Assembly (NCBI GenBank): GCA_945921355.1
Contig: CAMEKM010000008.1
Coordinates: 1-48,727, forward strand
Length of the DNA: 48,727 nucleotides
DNA from: an uncultured Bacteroidales bacterium
GTDB taxonomy: Bacteria; Bacteroidota; Bacteroidia; Bacteroidales; Paludibacteraceae
Direction of reading: 5' to 3'
Notes under the pieces: model-generated
Told to the model about the DNA's origin: nothing
Seen by the model: the letters and a program-made list of their open reading frames with translations, nothing else
Database searches by the model: none
Shown here: piece after piece, positions 26,724-34,805 of the stretch
Numbering within the stretch: position 1 is the stretch's first letter
How the letters are laid out: each line of letters starts with the position of its first letter
Program-made: the position numbers and the translations under genes

Positions 26724-27656
26724 ATGATATTGTCAACTGTCAATTGTCAACTGTTAACTGTAGTATGGGATGTGGATCCTGTACTTATCCCTATCGGCGA
26801 TGGCGGCATCCGTTGGTATGGCTTGCTTTGGGCAATAGGTATCTATTTGTGCTACCTCATTCAGGTTAAGCTATACAAAAACGAGAACTGCCCACCAGAA
26901 TGGACCGACAAACTATTCATGTGGATGGTAATTGGCTTAATTATTGGTGCGAGAGTAGGACACTGTTGGTTCTACGAGTGGCATGATGTGACATTGCCAA
27001 GTATGCGAGCTTATTGCCACTATATGGACATCTCCACTGACCCTGTACAGATATTTGGTTGGACAATCAATTACCGCAATCCATATATCGAACATCCATT
27101 GCGTTTGTTAAAAATATGGGAAGGTGGTTTGTCGAGCCATGGAGGTGCTATAGGTCTGCTGACAGCAGCATGGTTGCTCAATAAAAAAGTGTTCTCTAAG
27201 GAGCCTAAGTATCATACCTCACTATTGTGGATTATGGATCGATTGGTCGTAGGTGTCTGTGTCACAGCTACTTTGATTCGTCTGGGCAACTTGATGAACT
27301 CTGAGATTTATGGTACTCCTACTGATCTACCATGGGGATTTATCTTCGTGCGTGATGGTCAGACCGTGCCTTGTCACCCTACGCAAATCTACGAGATGCT
27401 CTATTGCATCGTTGCTTTCTTTGTTACATGGTTCATGTATTGGAAGGGTAAGGCATACAAACGAGAGGGTTTGCTTTTGGGAGTATTTTTAGAGATTATA
27501 TTCTTCACGCGCTTTATGCTGGAATTTATCAAAAACGATCAAGAGCTTTTCGAAGCAAATCACTTGCTCAATATGGGGCAGATACTTTCCTTGCCTTTCA
27601 TTATTTGGGGTATCTATTTGATTATTCGTGCATATAAACGCCCTGCGTTACCTTGA
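26724..27656 (+). CDS. lgt: Prolipoprotein diacylglyceryl transferase Lgt
   Basis: A 310-residue inner membrane enzyme that adds diacylglycerol to the lipobox Cys of prolipoproteins, needed for the many lipoproteins of this window. Seen: several membrane helices, GGLSSHGGAIG (conserved His near residue 139), IRLGNLMNSEIYG and HPTQIYE. The N-terminus is odd: from ATG 26724 the first ~12 residues (ILSTVNCQLLTV) are translated from the heptad array 26731-26758. A GTG at 26772 is the only later start before the conserved WDVDP segment is lost, so the array seems to have supplied the present start. Confidence 0.95.
   Translation: MILSTVNCQLLTVVWDVDPVLIPIGDGGIRWYGLLWAIGIYLCYLIQVKLYKNENCPPEWTDKLFMWMVIGLIIGARVGHCWFYEWHDVTLPSMRAYCHYMDISTDPVQIFGWTINYRNPYIEHPLRLLKIWEGGLSSHGGAIGLLTAAWLLNKKVFSKEPKYHTSLLWIMDRLVVGVCVTATLIRLGNLMNSEIYGTPTDLPWGFIFVRDGQTVPCHPTQIYEMLYCIVAFFVTWFMYWKGKAYKREGLLLGVFLEIIFFTRFMLEFIKNDQELFEANHLLNMGQILSLPFIIWGIYLIIRAYKRPALP
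26731..26758. repeat. Heptad array, 4 units, right flank of the four-helix-bundle gene
   Basis: Units TGTCAAC, TGTCAAT, TGTCAAC, TGTTAAC, i.e. the reverse complement of the units at 26317-26344. It overlaps the predicted 5' end of lgt. Confidence 0.9.
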
Positions 27657-28903
27657 AAAAAATAGGCTTTTTCATAGTGCTGTTGTGGAGTGCTGTTGCG
27701 GTTAACTCGCAGGTACAGACTTCAGATAGCGATGTCTTGTTGCTCGAACTGGTGGCTCAGCAAGGGCGTGAATTGCATCGCGACACGTTGGTTATGCATG
27801 ACTCTGTGGTTGTGGTTTGTGATACCATGTGGAAGCGCTATCCTCATCCATTGTGTTTGCCTTTGATGTATGTACCAGAGTCTTTCCCGTCCCTGAATGA
27901 TACCACACCGAAGAACCCATATTCGATAGCTGCTATTCGTCGTAATGCGCGCCGTTATATCACGATGTATCATGCTGACCTCTATACCGCCATCAGCGAT
28001 CCTAATCGCCTAAAGGAGGTGGAGATTGGGCGCGGGACGGTGCAACGAGCTATTGTGCGCGATATTCAAGAGGATGCATTGGATGCTGCTCGCGCATTGC
28101 GTGATTCACGTTCGCCTTGGCGTAGAGAAGCCAATCTGTCGTTGCAGTTGACACAAAACTACGCCACCGAAAACTGGCATCAAGGTGCAGCCAATGCTTT
28201 TGCCATGTTGTGGGCGGCTAAGGCTTTTGCCAATTATAACAAGGGTAATCTCTCTTGGGAGAACAATGCGGAGTGGCGCGTGGGTGTGAGTACTGTGAGT
28301 GGAGATACGCTCCGTAAGATGAATACTACGGACGATATTTTTCAGATTTATAGCAAGTTCGGTTATCAAGTGCACAAGTACTGGTATGTATCGATATTTG
28401 CCAATTTCCGAACGAACTTCTTTCCCAATTTTCAGAAGAATTCCAATCATCTGAATACCACTTTTCTCACGCCAATACGCTATAATATGGGTCTTGGTAT
28501 TGATTATAAACCTCTCAAAGGATTATCTCTCAATATCTCGCCTGCTACCTATAAACTCACCTACGCACTCAATACCGATGTAGAGTGTATTGACGTCAAT
28601 GCGTTGGGTATTGAGACGGGCAATAATATGCTCAATGAGGTGGGTAGTTCCGTGCGTGTGGAATGGAAGTGGCGTCCCCTGCGTGAGATAGAGTTGGAAA
28701 CTAAGTTTTACTTCTTTACTAATTACAAACAGGTAGAAACAGAGTTGGAGATAGATGTGGATTTTTACATCAACAAGTATATGTCTGCCAAAATCCTACT
28801 GCATCCCCGCTATGATGGCACCGTTGAAAGTACAACCGATGATAAGTCACGCCTCCAATTCAAAGAGTTGATTAGTGTCGGTTTTGCACACACTTTTAGA
28901 TAG
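27653..28903 (+). CDS. DUF3078 outer-envelope protein
   Basis: A 416-residue exported protein with a signal peptide (IGFFIVLLWSAVAVNS) and a DUF3078-type C-terminal region: NLSLQLTQNYATENWHQGAAN, alternating beta strands and a terminal aromatic-rich strand (VGFAHTF). Probably an outer membrane barrel of unknown function; another DUF3078 protein is at 34806. The start is a TTG at 27653 overlapping the lgt stop (TTGA), so it is translationally coupled to lgt. The stop TAG ends on the first base of a heptad array. Confidence 0.85.
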   Translation: MKKIGFFIVLLWSAVAVNSQVQTSDSDVLLLELVAQQGRELHRDTLVMHDSVVVVCDTMWKRYPHPLCLPLMYVPESFPSLNDTTPKNPYSIAAIRRNARRYITMYHADLYTAISDPNRLKEVEIGRGTVQRAIVRDIQEDALDAARALRDSRSPWRREANLSLQLTQNYATENWHQGAANAFAMLWAAKAFANYNKGNLSWENNAEWRVGVSTVSGDTLRKMNTTDDIFQIYSKFGYQVHKYWYVSIFANFRTNFFPNFQKNSNHLNTTFLTPIRYNMGLGIDYKPLKGLSLNISPATYKLTYALNTDVECIDVNALGIETGNNMLNEVGSSVRVEWKWRPLREIELETKFYFFTNYKQVETELEIDVDFYINKYMSAKILLHPRYDGTVESTTDDKSRLQFKELISVGFAHTFR

Positions 28904-28930
28904 TTGACAGTTAACAATTTATAGTTGACA
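28903..28930. repeat. Heptad array, 4 units
   Basis: Units GTTGACA, GTTAACA, ATTTATA, GTTGACA, starting on the last base of the DUF3078 stop codon. Confidence 0.85.
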
Positions 28931-28945
28931 ATATAGGAATATATT

Positions 28946-29899
28946 ATGGATAAGCAATCAATACGAATTATTTATATGGGCACGCCCGACTTTGCAGTGG
29001 AGAGTTTGCGTGCTTTGGTGGAAGGTGGCTATAATATAGTGGCTGTGGTGACTATGCCCGACAAACCTGCGGGACGTGGACACCAATTGCAATTTTCGGC
29101 GGTTAAGCAGTATGCCCTCTCGGTGGGCTTGCCCGTGTTGCAACCTGAGCGTCTGAAGGATGAGGCATTTCTTGAAGAGTTGCGTTCATATCAGGCTGAT
29201 TTGCAGATTGTTGTAGCATTTCGTATGTTGCCAGAGGTGGTGTGGAATATGCCTCGATTGGGCACTTTCAATCTCCATGCTTCTTTGCTGCCACAGTATC
29301 GCGGTGCGGCGCCTATCAATTGGGCGGTGATGAATGGCGATACCGAAACAGGCGCTACAACCTTTATGCTCCAGCATGAGATTGATACGGGTAACATCAT
29401 TCTCCAAGAGCGTATTCCTATCACCGATGATGAGAATGTGGGTTCTGTGCATGATCGACTGATGGTGATGGGAGCAACGCTCGTCACACGCACCGTGGAT
29501 GCTATCATTGATGCCGAGAATCAGGGAATAGCACTCCCTACTATTCCTCAAAATAATACTATCTCTTTGCGCCCTGCGCCTAAGATCTTCAAGGATACAT
29601 GTGCGATTGATTTCTCGTGGAATGCTGAGCGTATCCGTAATCATGTGCGTGGCCTTAGTCCTTATCCTGCTGCTTGGATCAATGAGATGCCTGCTTCCCA
29701 TCCTTTGGCAGACCTCCTCAAAGGTGCTAAAGTATATAAGGTGGCAGTCAGTTCGCTTGCCGAACAAAAAGGACATATCATTGTTCCTTGCGCGGATGGA
29801 TACATTGATTTGCAGGAGTTGCAACTCCCTGGTAAGAAACGTATGGATGCTGCTGCACTCCTCAATGGTCTAAAAAATTCACTAAACTCTAAACACTAA
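28946..29899 (+). CDS. fmt: Methionyl-tRNA formyltransferase
   Basis: A 317-residue enzyme that formylates Met-tRNA(fMet) from 10-formyl-THF. The N-terminal domain has IIYMGTPDFAVESL, the catalytic HASLLPQYRGAAPINWA (Asn-His-Asp set) and GDTETGATTF; the C-terminal OB-like domain runs from about residue 205. Its cofactor is made by FolD (46957-47811). The last codons (SLNSKH) are encoded by a heptad array (29882-29902), so the C-terminal tail seems repeat-derived. Confidence 0.97.
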   Translation: MDKQSIRIIYMGTPDFAVESLRALVEGGYNIVAVVTMPDKPAGRGHQLQFSAVKQYALSVGLPVLQPERLKDEAFLEELRSYQADLQIVVAFRMLPEVVWNMPRLGTFNLHASLLPQYRGAAPINWAVMNGDTETGATTFMLQHEIDTGNIILQERIPITDDENVGSVHDRLMVMGATLVTRTVDAIIDAENQGIALPTIPQNNTISLRPAPKIFKDTCAIDFSWNAERIRNHVRGLSPYPAAWINEMPASHPLADLLKGAKVYKVAVSSLAEQKGHIIVPCADGYIDLQELQLPGKKRMDAAALLNGLKNSLNSKH

Positions 29900-29902
29900 A
29901 CA
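29882..29902. repeat. Heptad array, 3 units
   Basis: Units CTAAACT, CTAAACA, CTAAACA; it spans the fmt stop codon and ends just before the nadK ATG. The same unit recurs at 38000-38027. Confidence 0.85.
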
Positions 29903-29905
29903 CTT

Positions 29906-30760
29906 ATGACTATCGCTATCTTTGGAAATACCCTTCGTTCGGAAACTATCCGCGAGGTGAAGCATATCATTGAGTTCTTGCAACTGCGTGGTGTGGATAT
30001 TGTTTTGTCGCAAGAACTTCGTCACGAAGTTTTTAGTCGTGAATTTCCTGCTGTAGAAGATTATATCGCTCAAACGGGTGAAGCAATTGATTTTGCATTG
30101 TCTGTTGGTGGCGATGGTACGTTTCTGACTACTGCTTCTTTGGTGGGTCATCTGGATATTCCTATTTTGGGTATCAACTGTGGGCACTTAGGGTACTTGG
30201 CTGAAGTGCGGACCAATGATATTGATGCAGTGTTAGATCAATTAATCACCAATAATTATACCATCGAGCAGCGCCGTATGTTGGAAGTGTCATGCCAACA
30301 AGATGGCAAGATAGCTTCGCCTTATGCACTCAATGAGGTGGCTATTTTGAAGTCGGGTTTGAGTAGTATGATTACGGTGGATGTTACCCTCAATGGCGAA
30401 TTTCTTCATAACTACAAAGCGGATGGCTTATTGGTGGCAACTCCAACAGGATCAACCGCTTACAATCTTAGTGTGGGAGGTCCATTGCTGGACCCTCATG
30501 TTAATGCCATCATCCTTACGCCTGTAGCCACCCATAGCCTTAATATCCGTCCGCTGGTTGTACTTGATGATAGTAAAATCGATGTTAAGATCTCAAGCCG
30601 TAATGGCAGTTTCATGCTTAGTGTAGATGGACGTAGCCAAGTCTTGAATCAAGATATTCAATTGCATATCGAGCGCTCGCAACGCACTATTAAGATTGTG
30701 CATGTGGAAGGACAGTCGTTTATGCAATCGCTCAAAGATAAATTAAATTGGGGAAAATGA
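29906..30760 (+). CDS. nadK: NAD kinase
   Basis: A 284-residue cytoplasmic kinase making NADP from NAD. GGDGTFL at residues 68-74 holds the catalytic Asp, with NEVAILK and the TGSTAYNLSVGGP segment of the NAD site. Normal length. ATG 29906 is seven bases after fmt; the stop overlaps the next start (ATGA), so the HD protein is coupled. Confidence 0.97.
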   Translation: MTIAIFGNTLRSETIREVKHIIEFLQLRGVDIVLSQELRHEVFSREFPAVEDYIAQTGEAIDFALSVGGDGTFLTTASLVGHLDIPILGINCGHLGYLAEVRTNDIDAVLDQLITNNYTIEQRRMLEVSCQQDGKIASPYALNEVAILKSGLSSMITVDVTLNGEFLHNYKADGLLVATPTGSTAYNLSVGGPLLDPHVNAIILTPVATHSLNIRPLVVLDDSKIDVKISSRNGSFMLSVDGRSQVLNQDIQLHIERSQRTIKIVHVEGQSFMQSLKDKLNWGK

Positions 30761-31311
30761 TTGATTACAAATCACTTATAGCTAAATATTGTGGCGAAAA
30801 TGTCGAACTCCGACATATTCTGCTGACTCATTCTCGTCAGGTGGCTGACCGTGCATTGGCAATCCTTGCCAAGCATCCTGAGTGGGTAGAGTCGGGTGAA
30901 GTGGATCCCGTGTTTGTGGAGGAAGCAGCGATGCTGCATGATATTGGTGTGGTACTCTGTGATGCTCCTAAAATTCATTGTATGGGCAAGCATGCGTATA
31001 TTAAACATGGTTATTTAGGAGCTGAGATTCTCCGTCAAGAGGGACTTCCTAAACATGCAGCAGTGGCAGAACGTCATACTGGCACAGGAATCACTTATGA
31101 GCAGATTATCCGTGAGCAGTTGCCTATACCATTGCGGGATTATTCTCCGCAAACGCTTGAGGAAAAGCTTATATGCTATGCAGATAAGTTCTATTCTAAG
31201 AGCAAACTCGGACAGGATAAGCCCATGGCTAAGATTCGACGCCATCTTTGGAAATATGGCTCCGACACCGTCGCTCGCTTCGACGAACTACAAAACTTAT
31301 TCGAACCATAA
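30757..31311 (+). CDS. HD-domain hydrolase
   Basis: A 184-residue HD-superfamily protein. Ligands seen: H in LTHSRQVADRA, HD in AMLHDIG and further His residues (GKHAYIKHGYLGA, ERHTG). The compact HDIG-type domain is typical of metal-dependent phosphohydrolases of unknown substrate; coupling to nadK suggests nucleotide metabolism, as inference. ATG 30757 overlaps the nadK stop; an ATG at 30748 in frame is less likely. Confidence 0.88.
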   Translation: MIDYKSLIAKYCGENVELRHILLTHSRQVADRALAILAKHPEWVESGEVDPVFVEEAAMLHDIGVVLCDAPKIHCMGKHAYIKHGYLGAEILRQEGLPKHAAVAERHTGTGITYEQIIREQLPIPLRDYSPQTLEEKLICYADKFYSKSKLGQDKPMAKIRRHLWKYGSDTVARFDELQNLFEP

Positions 31312-31355
31312 ATCAATAGATAAAGAGTCTAATCATCTCCATGTCTTTCCCGACG

Positions 31356-31381
31356 GTCAGCCGACAGTCAGCCGACAGTCA
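31356..31381. repeat. 11-bp tandem repeat, 2.4 copies
   Basis: GTCAGCCGACA twice in exact copy plus GTCA, in the 181-base gap between the HD gene and pdxJ. Nearby CATACG (31379) and CGTATG (about 31406) arms could form a weak hairpin that might end the secA operon. Confidence 0.85.
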
Positions 31382-31452
31382 TACGAATCTTGCCTGGTAC
31401 TTTACCGTATGATTCGGCAAAGAATGGCACTATGAAACTTTTTCTTGAAAAA

Positions 31453-31484
31453 TTTGCATATTTACCATTTTTTTTGTACCTTTG
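31453..31484 (+). promoter_or_regulatory. Promoter of the pdxJ-to-rny operon
   Basis: TTTG at 31453-31456, 20 bases, TACCTTTG at 31477-31484, followed by CAGCG. The pdxJ ATG is at 31493, only nine bases after the -7 element, so the mRNA should be leaderless or almost so. Confidence 0.85.
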
Positions 31485-31492
31485 CAGCGAAT

Positions 31493-32215
31493 ATGGCGAG
31501 ATTAAGCGTAAATATCAATAAGGTGGCGACGTTGCGCAATGCGCGGGGTGGTAATTTACCTGATGTAGAGCAGTTTGCTAAGGATTGCGAACGCTTTGGT
31601 GCTGAGGGGATTACGGTACATCCTCGCCCTGATGAACGACACATAACACGAGCAGACGTATACGCGCTTAAACCTTTGGTCTCTACCGAATTTAATATAG
31701 AGGGTAATCCAGAACCAGCTTTTATGGATTTGGTCTTGGCTGTTAAGCCCACTCAGGTGACGCTGGTGCCCGATGCTCATAATCAATTGACAAGTAATCA
31801 TGGATGGGATACGAAGGCGCACTTGGCGAAGTTGACGGCTATCATTCAGCGTTTTAAGAATGTTGGTATTCGTGTGTCGGTGTTTGTGGATGCCGATGCA
31901 GAGATGGTGGAATATGCTGCCAAGGCAGGTGCAGATAGGGTAGAGCTTTATACAGGTCCATATGCCGAGCTATATGACCATGATCCAGAAGCAGCCATCG
32001 CGCAGTACCGTCCTGCGGCAGAGAAGGCGCACGAGCTGGGGCTTGGGCTGAACGCAGGTCATGACCTGAATCTGCGTAATCTCAAGGCATTTGCCCAAGC
32101 GTTTCCTTGGCTCGATGAGGTGAGTATCGGTCATGCGTTGATAGCAGATGCGCTGTACTTAGGAATAGAAGAAACTATAAAACAATACAAATATGCTCTT
32201 TCAAATTCAAACTGA
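31493..32215 (+). CDS. pdxJ: Pyridoxine 5'-phosphate synthase
   Basis: A 240-residue TIM-barrel enzyme that joins 1-deoxyxylulose-5-P and 3-amino-2-oxopropyl phosphate to make pyridoxine phosphate (vitamin B6). Seen: [31 protein letters not shown] and [14 protein letters not shown] place the start at 31493 because the upstream in-frame codons to 31445 lie across the promoter, and MARLSVNIN is the family start. First gene of a long operon; followed by exbB. Confidence 0.96.
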   Translation: MARLSVNINKVATLRNARGGNLPDVEQFAKDCERFGAEGITVHPRPDERHITRADVYALKPLVSTEFNIEGNPEPAFMDLVLAVKPTQVTLVPDAHNQLTSNHGWDTKAHLAKLTAIIQRFKNVGIRVSVFVDADAEMVEYAAKAGADRVELYTGPYAELYDHDPEAAIAQYRPAAEKAHELGLGLNAGHDLNLRNLKAFAQAFPWLDEVSIGHALIADALYLGIEETIKQYKYALSNSN

Positions 32216-32216
32216 C

Positions 32217-32900
32217 ATGGACACATTGACCGCTGTGCAAGATACAGTGGCAGTGGTAGAAGAAACTGTAGTGGAAAATTCAATCAACCTGCTCACTATG
32301 GCTGAGTATGGTGGATGGATTATGATAGTGCTGGCACTGATGTTGGCTTTTGGTATTTACCTGTTCATTGAACGTATGGTAGTTTTGACCAAAGCGACCA
32401 AAGAGGATAAGACCTTTATGAATCGTATTCGCGACTATATCAAAGAGGGTAATATTGATTCGGCTATCAAGTTGTGCCGCAAAGAGGATACTCCTTCTGC
32501 GCATATGGTGGAGAAAGGAATCACTCGTATCGGTCGCCCAATGCAGGACGTGCAGGTTGCTATCGAAAATGTTGGTAATCTAGAAGTTAGTACCTTGGAG
32601 AAAGGTCTTGTTTTGATGGCTACCATAGCTGCTGGCGCACCTATGCTCGGTTTCTTGGGAACAGTGCTGGGTATGATTCAGACATTCTTCAATATGGCGC
32701 AAAATGCCAGCGGCGTAATCGAGATTTCTTCACTCTCTGAGGGTATGTATCAAGCCATGGTGACTACTGTAGGTGGTTTGATAGTGGGTATCTTGGCGAT
32801 GTTTGCGTATAACCTGCTGGTGTCGCGTATTGACCGCGTGGTTCGTCAATTGGAATCCCGCACGATGGAGTTCATGGACCTCCTCAACGAACCCGCATAA
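32217..32900 (+). CDS. exbB: ExbB/TolQ/MotA-family proton channel protein
   Basis: A 227-residue inner membrane protein with three membrane segments (about residues 25-45, 130-155, 175-200) and the family motif GAPMLGFLGTVLGMI. Together with ExbD it uses the proton gradient to energise TonB for SusC-type transporters. ATG 32217 is one base after the pdxJ stop; an in-frame ATG at 32193, overlapping pdxJ, is possible. Confidence 0.92.
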   Translation: MDTLTAVQDTVAVVEETVVENSINLLTMAEYGGWIMIVLALMLAFGIYLFIERMVVLTKATKEDKTFMNRIRDYIKEGNIDSAIKLCRKEDTPSAHMVEKGITRIGRPMQDVQVAIENVGNLEVSTLEKGLVLMATIAAGAPMLGFLGTVLGMIQTFFNMAQNASGVIEISSLSEGMYQAMVTTVGGLIVGILAMFAYNLLVSRIDRVVRQLESRTMEFMDLLNEPA

Positions 32901-32907
32901 TCCTGCC

Positions 32908-32935
32908 TTTAAACTTTAAACTATAAACTTTCAAC
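32908..32935. repeat. Heptad array, 4 units
   Basis: Units TTTAAAC, TTTAAAC, TATAAAC, TTTCAAC between exbB and exbD. Confidence 0.82.
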
Positions 32936-32942
32936 TGAAGTT

Positions 32943-33350
32943 ATGGCATTAAAAAGACGAAATAGGGTAGAGGCTACGTTTGCGATGTCGTCCATGACTG
33001 ACCTCATCTTCTTGCTGTTGCTATTCTTCGTAATGGCAAGTACGATGTCTTCGCCCAATGATATCAAAATTAACTTGCCTACTGCACGTGCGAAAACCAC
33101 GACTAAGCAAGTAGTAGCCAAAGTGAGCATTGACAATTTGGGTAATTACTACGTAGCACTCGGCAGGCAAAAACCCGTGACTATAGCAGCAGATGAGTTG
33201 GAGGGCTACCTCTCAATGATTCAGCAGCAGGATAGTAGTATGTATATTGCATTGCATGCAGACCAAGACATCCCATACCGCGATGTGGTACATGTGTTGG
33301 ATATCGCTAATCAGCATAAGATGAAAATCGTAATCGCTACAAAGAAGTGA
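32943..33350 (+). CDS. exbD: ExbD/TolR-family protein
   Basis: A 135-residue inner membrane partner of ExbB with one membrane helix (about 18-40) containing the essential aspartate in SSMTDLIFLLLLFFV, and a periplasmic domain ending in IVIATKK. Its stop overlaps the GTG start of the TonB-like gene (GTGA). Confidence 0.93.
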   Translation: MALKRRNRVEATFAMSSMTDLIFLLLLFFVMASTMSSPNDIKINLPTARAKTTTKQVVAKVSIDNLGNYYVALGRQKPVTIAADELEGYLSMIQQQDSSMYIALHADQDIPYRDVVHVLDIANQHKMKIVIATKK

Positions 33351-34177
33351 GCAAACAATCCCAATCCCATATTATCGCTTCGGTAGGTACGATTATTGCT
33401 ATGTGCCTCATCTTTTTGCTGCTATGGTGGCTGCAAGTGCAAGCCCCTGTACAGACGGAAGATGAGGGGATAGTAGTGGCATTTGGTGATGCTGATGAGG
33501 GGGGGGGGATGCCTGATGTGCGTCCATTGGATGCGATGACACAAGTAGAACAAATCCCTGCGCCTGCAGCTCCTGCACGTCCGTCGAACAATGATTTGAT
33601 AGTGCAAGAGGATGAAGAATCGTTGGCACTCGCAAAGCAAACAGAAGAAGAGGCTAAACGTAGAGCGGAAGAAGAGGAGTTGATACGTAAACGTCAGGAG
33701 GAAGAAGCACGCGCAGAAGCAGAACGCATTGCTAAAGAGAAAGCGCTGGCAGAGCAACGTGCCAAAGAGCAAGAAGCCATTGATAAAGCCAACCAACTGG
33801 CTGCTCTCTTCGGACAAGCAGGCACCGCCGAAGGTGCGAATGCTGACAACGCCTCGGCGAACAATACTTCGGGAACGAAAGGTAATCCCGTGGGCAAAGG
33901 CATGGGCGTGACCAATGGCAATCAATGGACACTCTATGGTAGGGACGTGAAACGCATGCCTAAACCATCGTCTAATTTTGCGCAAGCAGGTATTGTAGTG
34001 GTCAATATCATGGTGGATGCGGCGGGTAATGTGACGAATGCCACTGTAGCCGATGGTACTACCATTTCTGATCGTGGCACCCAGCAACTGGCACTCCAAG
34101 CCGCTCGTCAAGCTAAGTTTTCAGAAGGAGATACACCTCAAATAGGTAAAATAACATATACATTCAAACTAAATTAA
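33347..34177 (+). CDS. TonB/TolA-like energy transducer
   Basis: A 276-residue protein: cytoplasmic N-terminus, membrane helix about 10-29, Gly/Pro-rich region, a highly charged Glu/Arg/Lys/Ala coiled-coil stretch about 85-150, and a TonB-type C-terminal domain about 200-276 (VVVNIMVDAAGNVTNATV...AARQAKF). It should link ExbBD to outer membrane transporters, or to Pal-like partners as TolA does. The start is GTG 33347, coupled to exbD. A run of ten G (33499-33508) lies in the coding sequence at about residues 51-54; loss or gain of one G would truncate the protein. Confidence 0.88.
   Translation: MSKQSQSHIIASVGTIIAMCLIFLLLWWLQVQAPVQTEDEGIVVAFGDADEGGGMPDVRPLDAMTQVEQIPAPAAPARPSNNDLIVQEDEESLALAKQTEEEAKRRAEEEELIRKRQEEEARAEAERIAKEKALAEQRAKEQEAIDKANQLAALFGQAGTAEGANADNASANNTSGTKGNPVGKGMGVTNGNQWTLYGRDVKRMPKPSSNFAQAGIVVVNIMVDAAGNVTNATVADGTTISDRGTQQLALQAARQAKFSEGDTPQIGKITYTFKLN
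33499..33508 (+). repeat. G10 homopolymer inside the TonB-like gene
   Basis: Ten consecutive G, read in frame as Glu-Gly-Gly-Gly. It is the longest G or C run in the window and a likely slippage site. Confidence 0.9.
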
Positions 34178-34180
34178 GGA

Positions 34181-34229
34181 AATCAAAATTCATAATTCAA
34201 AATTCTTAATTCAAAATTCAAAATTAACC
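34181..34229. repeat. Heptad array, 7 units
   Basis: Units AATCAAA, ATTCATA, ATTCAAA, ATTCTTA, ATTCAAA, ATTCAAA, ATTAACC; the longest array here. It fills nearly the whole gap between the TonB-like gene and the DJ-1 gene, ending one base before its ATG. Confidence 0.88.
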
Positions 34230-34230
34230 T

Positions 34231-34758
34231 ATGAATTACATCTTCTTAGACAATGGATTCGAAGAAATCGAAGCCATCACGACAATCGACCTACTCAGAC
34301 GTGCCAATATCGCCTTGACAACCGTGTCGGTAACAGGTGTTGAATCGGTCTTAGGAGCTCATAATATCTCGGTAAAAGCAGATAAACTATTTGCAGAGGC
34401 GGACTTTGCGGATGCAGAAATGCTGATACTGCCAGGTGGAGCAACCAAGTTGCACGAGTGCAAACCTCTATGCGATTTGCTGGTGGCACACAATGCTTCG
34501 GAGAAGTTGATAGCCGCTATTTGCGCAGCGCCTTCCGTATTGGGACGATTGGGTATTCTGCAAGGTAAACAAGCGACCTGCTATCCAGGTTTTGAAGAGT
34601 ATCTTGGAGAAAGTTATATCGATGGACTTGTAGTGGAATCAAAGAACATCATCACTGCTAAAGGTCCTGGATTGAGTAGCGATTTCGCCTTTTGCATCAT
34701 TGAGAAAGTGGCAGGCTCGGAAGTGGCTGACCAAGTGTATGATGCCGCACAATATTGA
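34231..34758 (+). CDS. DJ-1/PfpI (YajL-like) family protein
   Basis: A 175-residue DJ-1 superfamily protein. Conserved Glu in FEEIEAITTIDLLRR and nucleophile Cys in AAICAAPSVLG. Family members are proposed glyoxalase/deglycase or redox-response proteins; the exact activity is disputed. Cytoplasmic. Lies inside the pdxJ-rny operon. Confidence 0.92.
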   Translation: MNYIFLDNGFEEIEAITTIDLLRRANIALTTVSVTGVESVLGAHNISVKADKLFAEADFADAEMLILPGGATKLHECKPLCDLLVAHNASEKLIAAICAAPSVLGRLGILQGKQATCYPGFEEYLGESYIDGLVVESKNIITAKGPGLSSDFAFCIIEKVAGSEVADQVYDAAQY

Positions 34759-34805
34759 TAATCAAATAAATATAATATATATTAACCAATAAAATTAGAA
34801 ACAAA

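Noticed and set aside
26317..26758. CRISPR array
   Set aside because: The repeats are 7-bp units directly adjacent to one another with no spacers and no cas genes nearby.
31445..31492. N-terminal extension of PdxJ
   Set aside because: The extra codons cross a full consensus promoter, and MARLSVNIN is the family's usual start.
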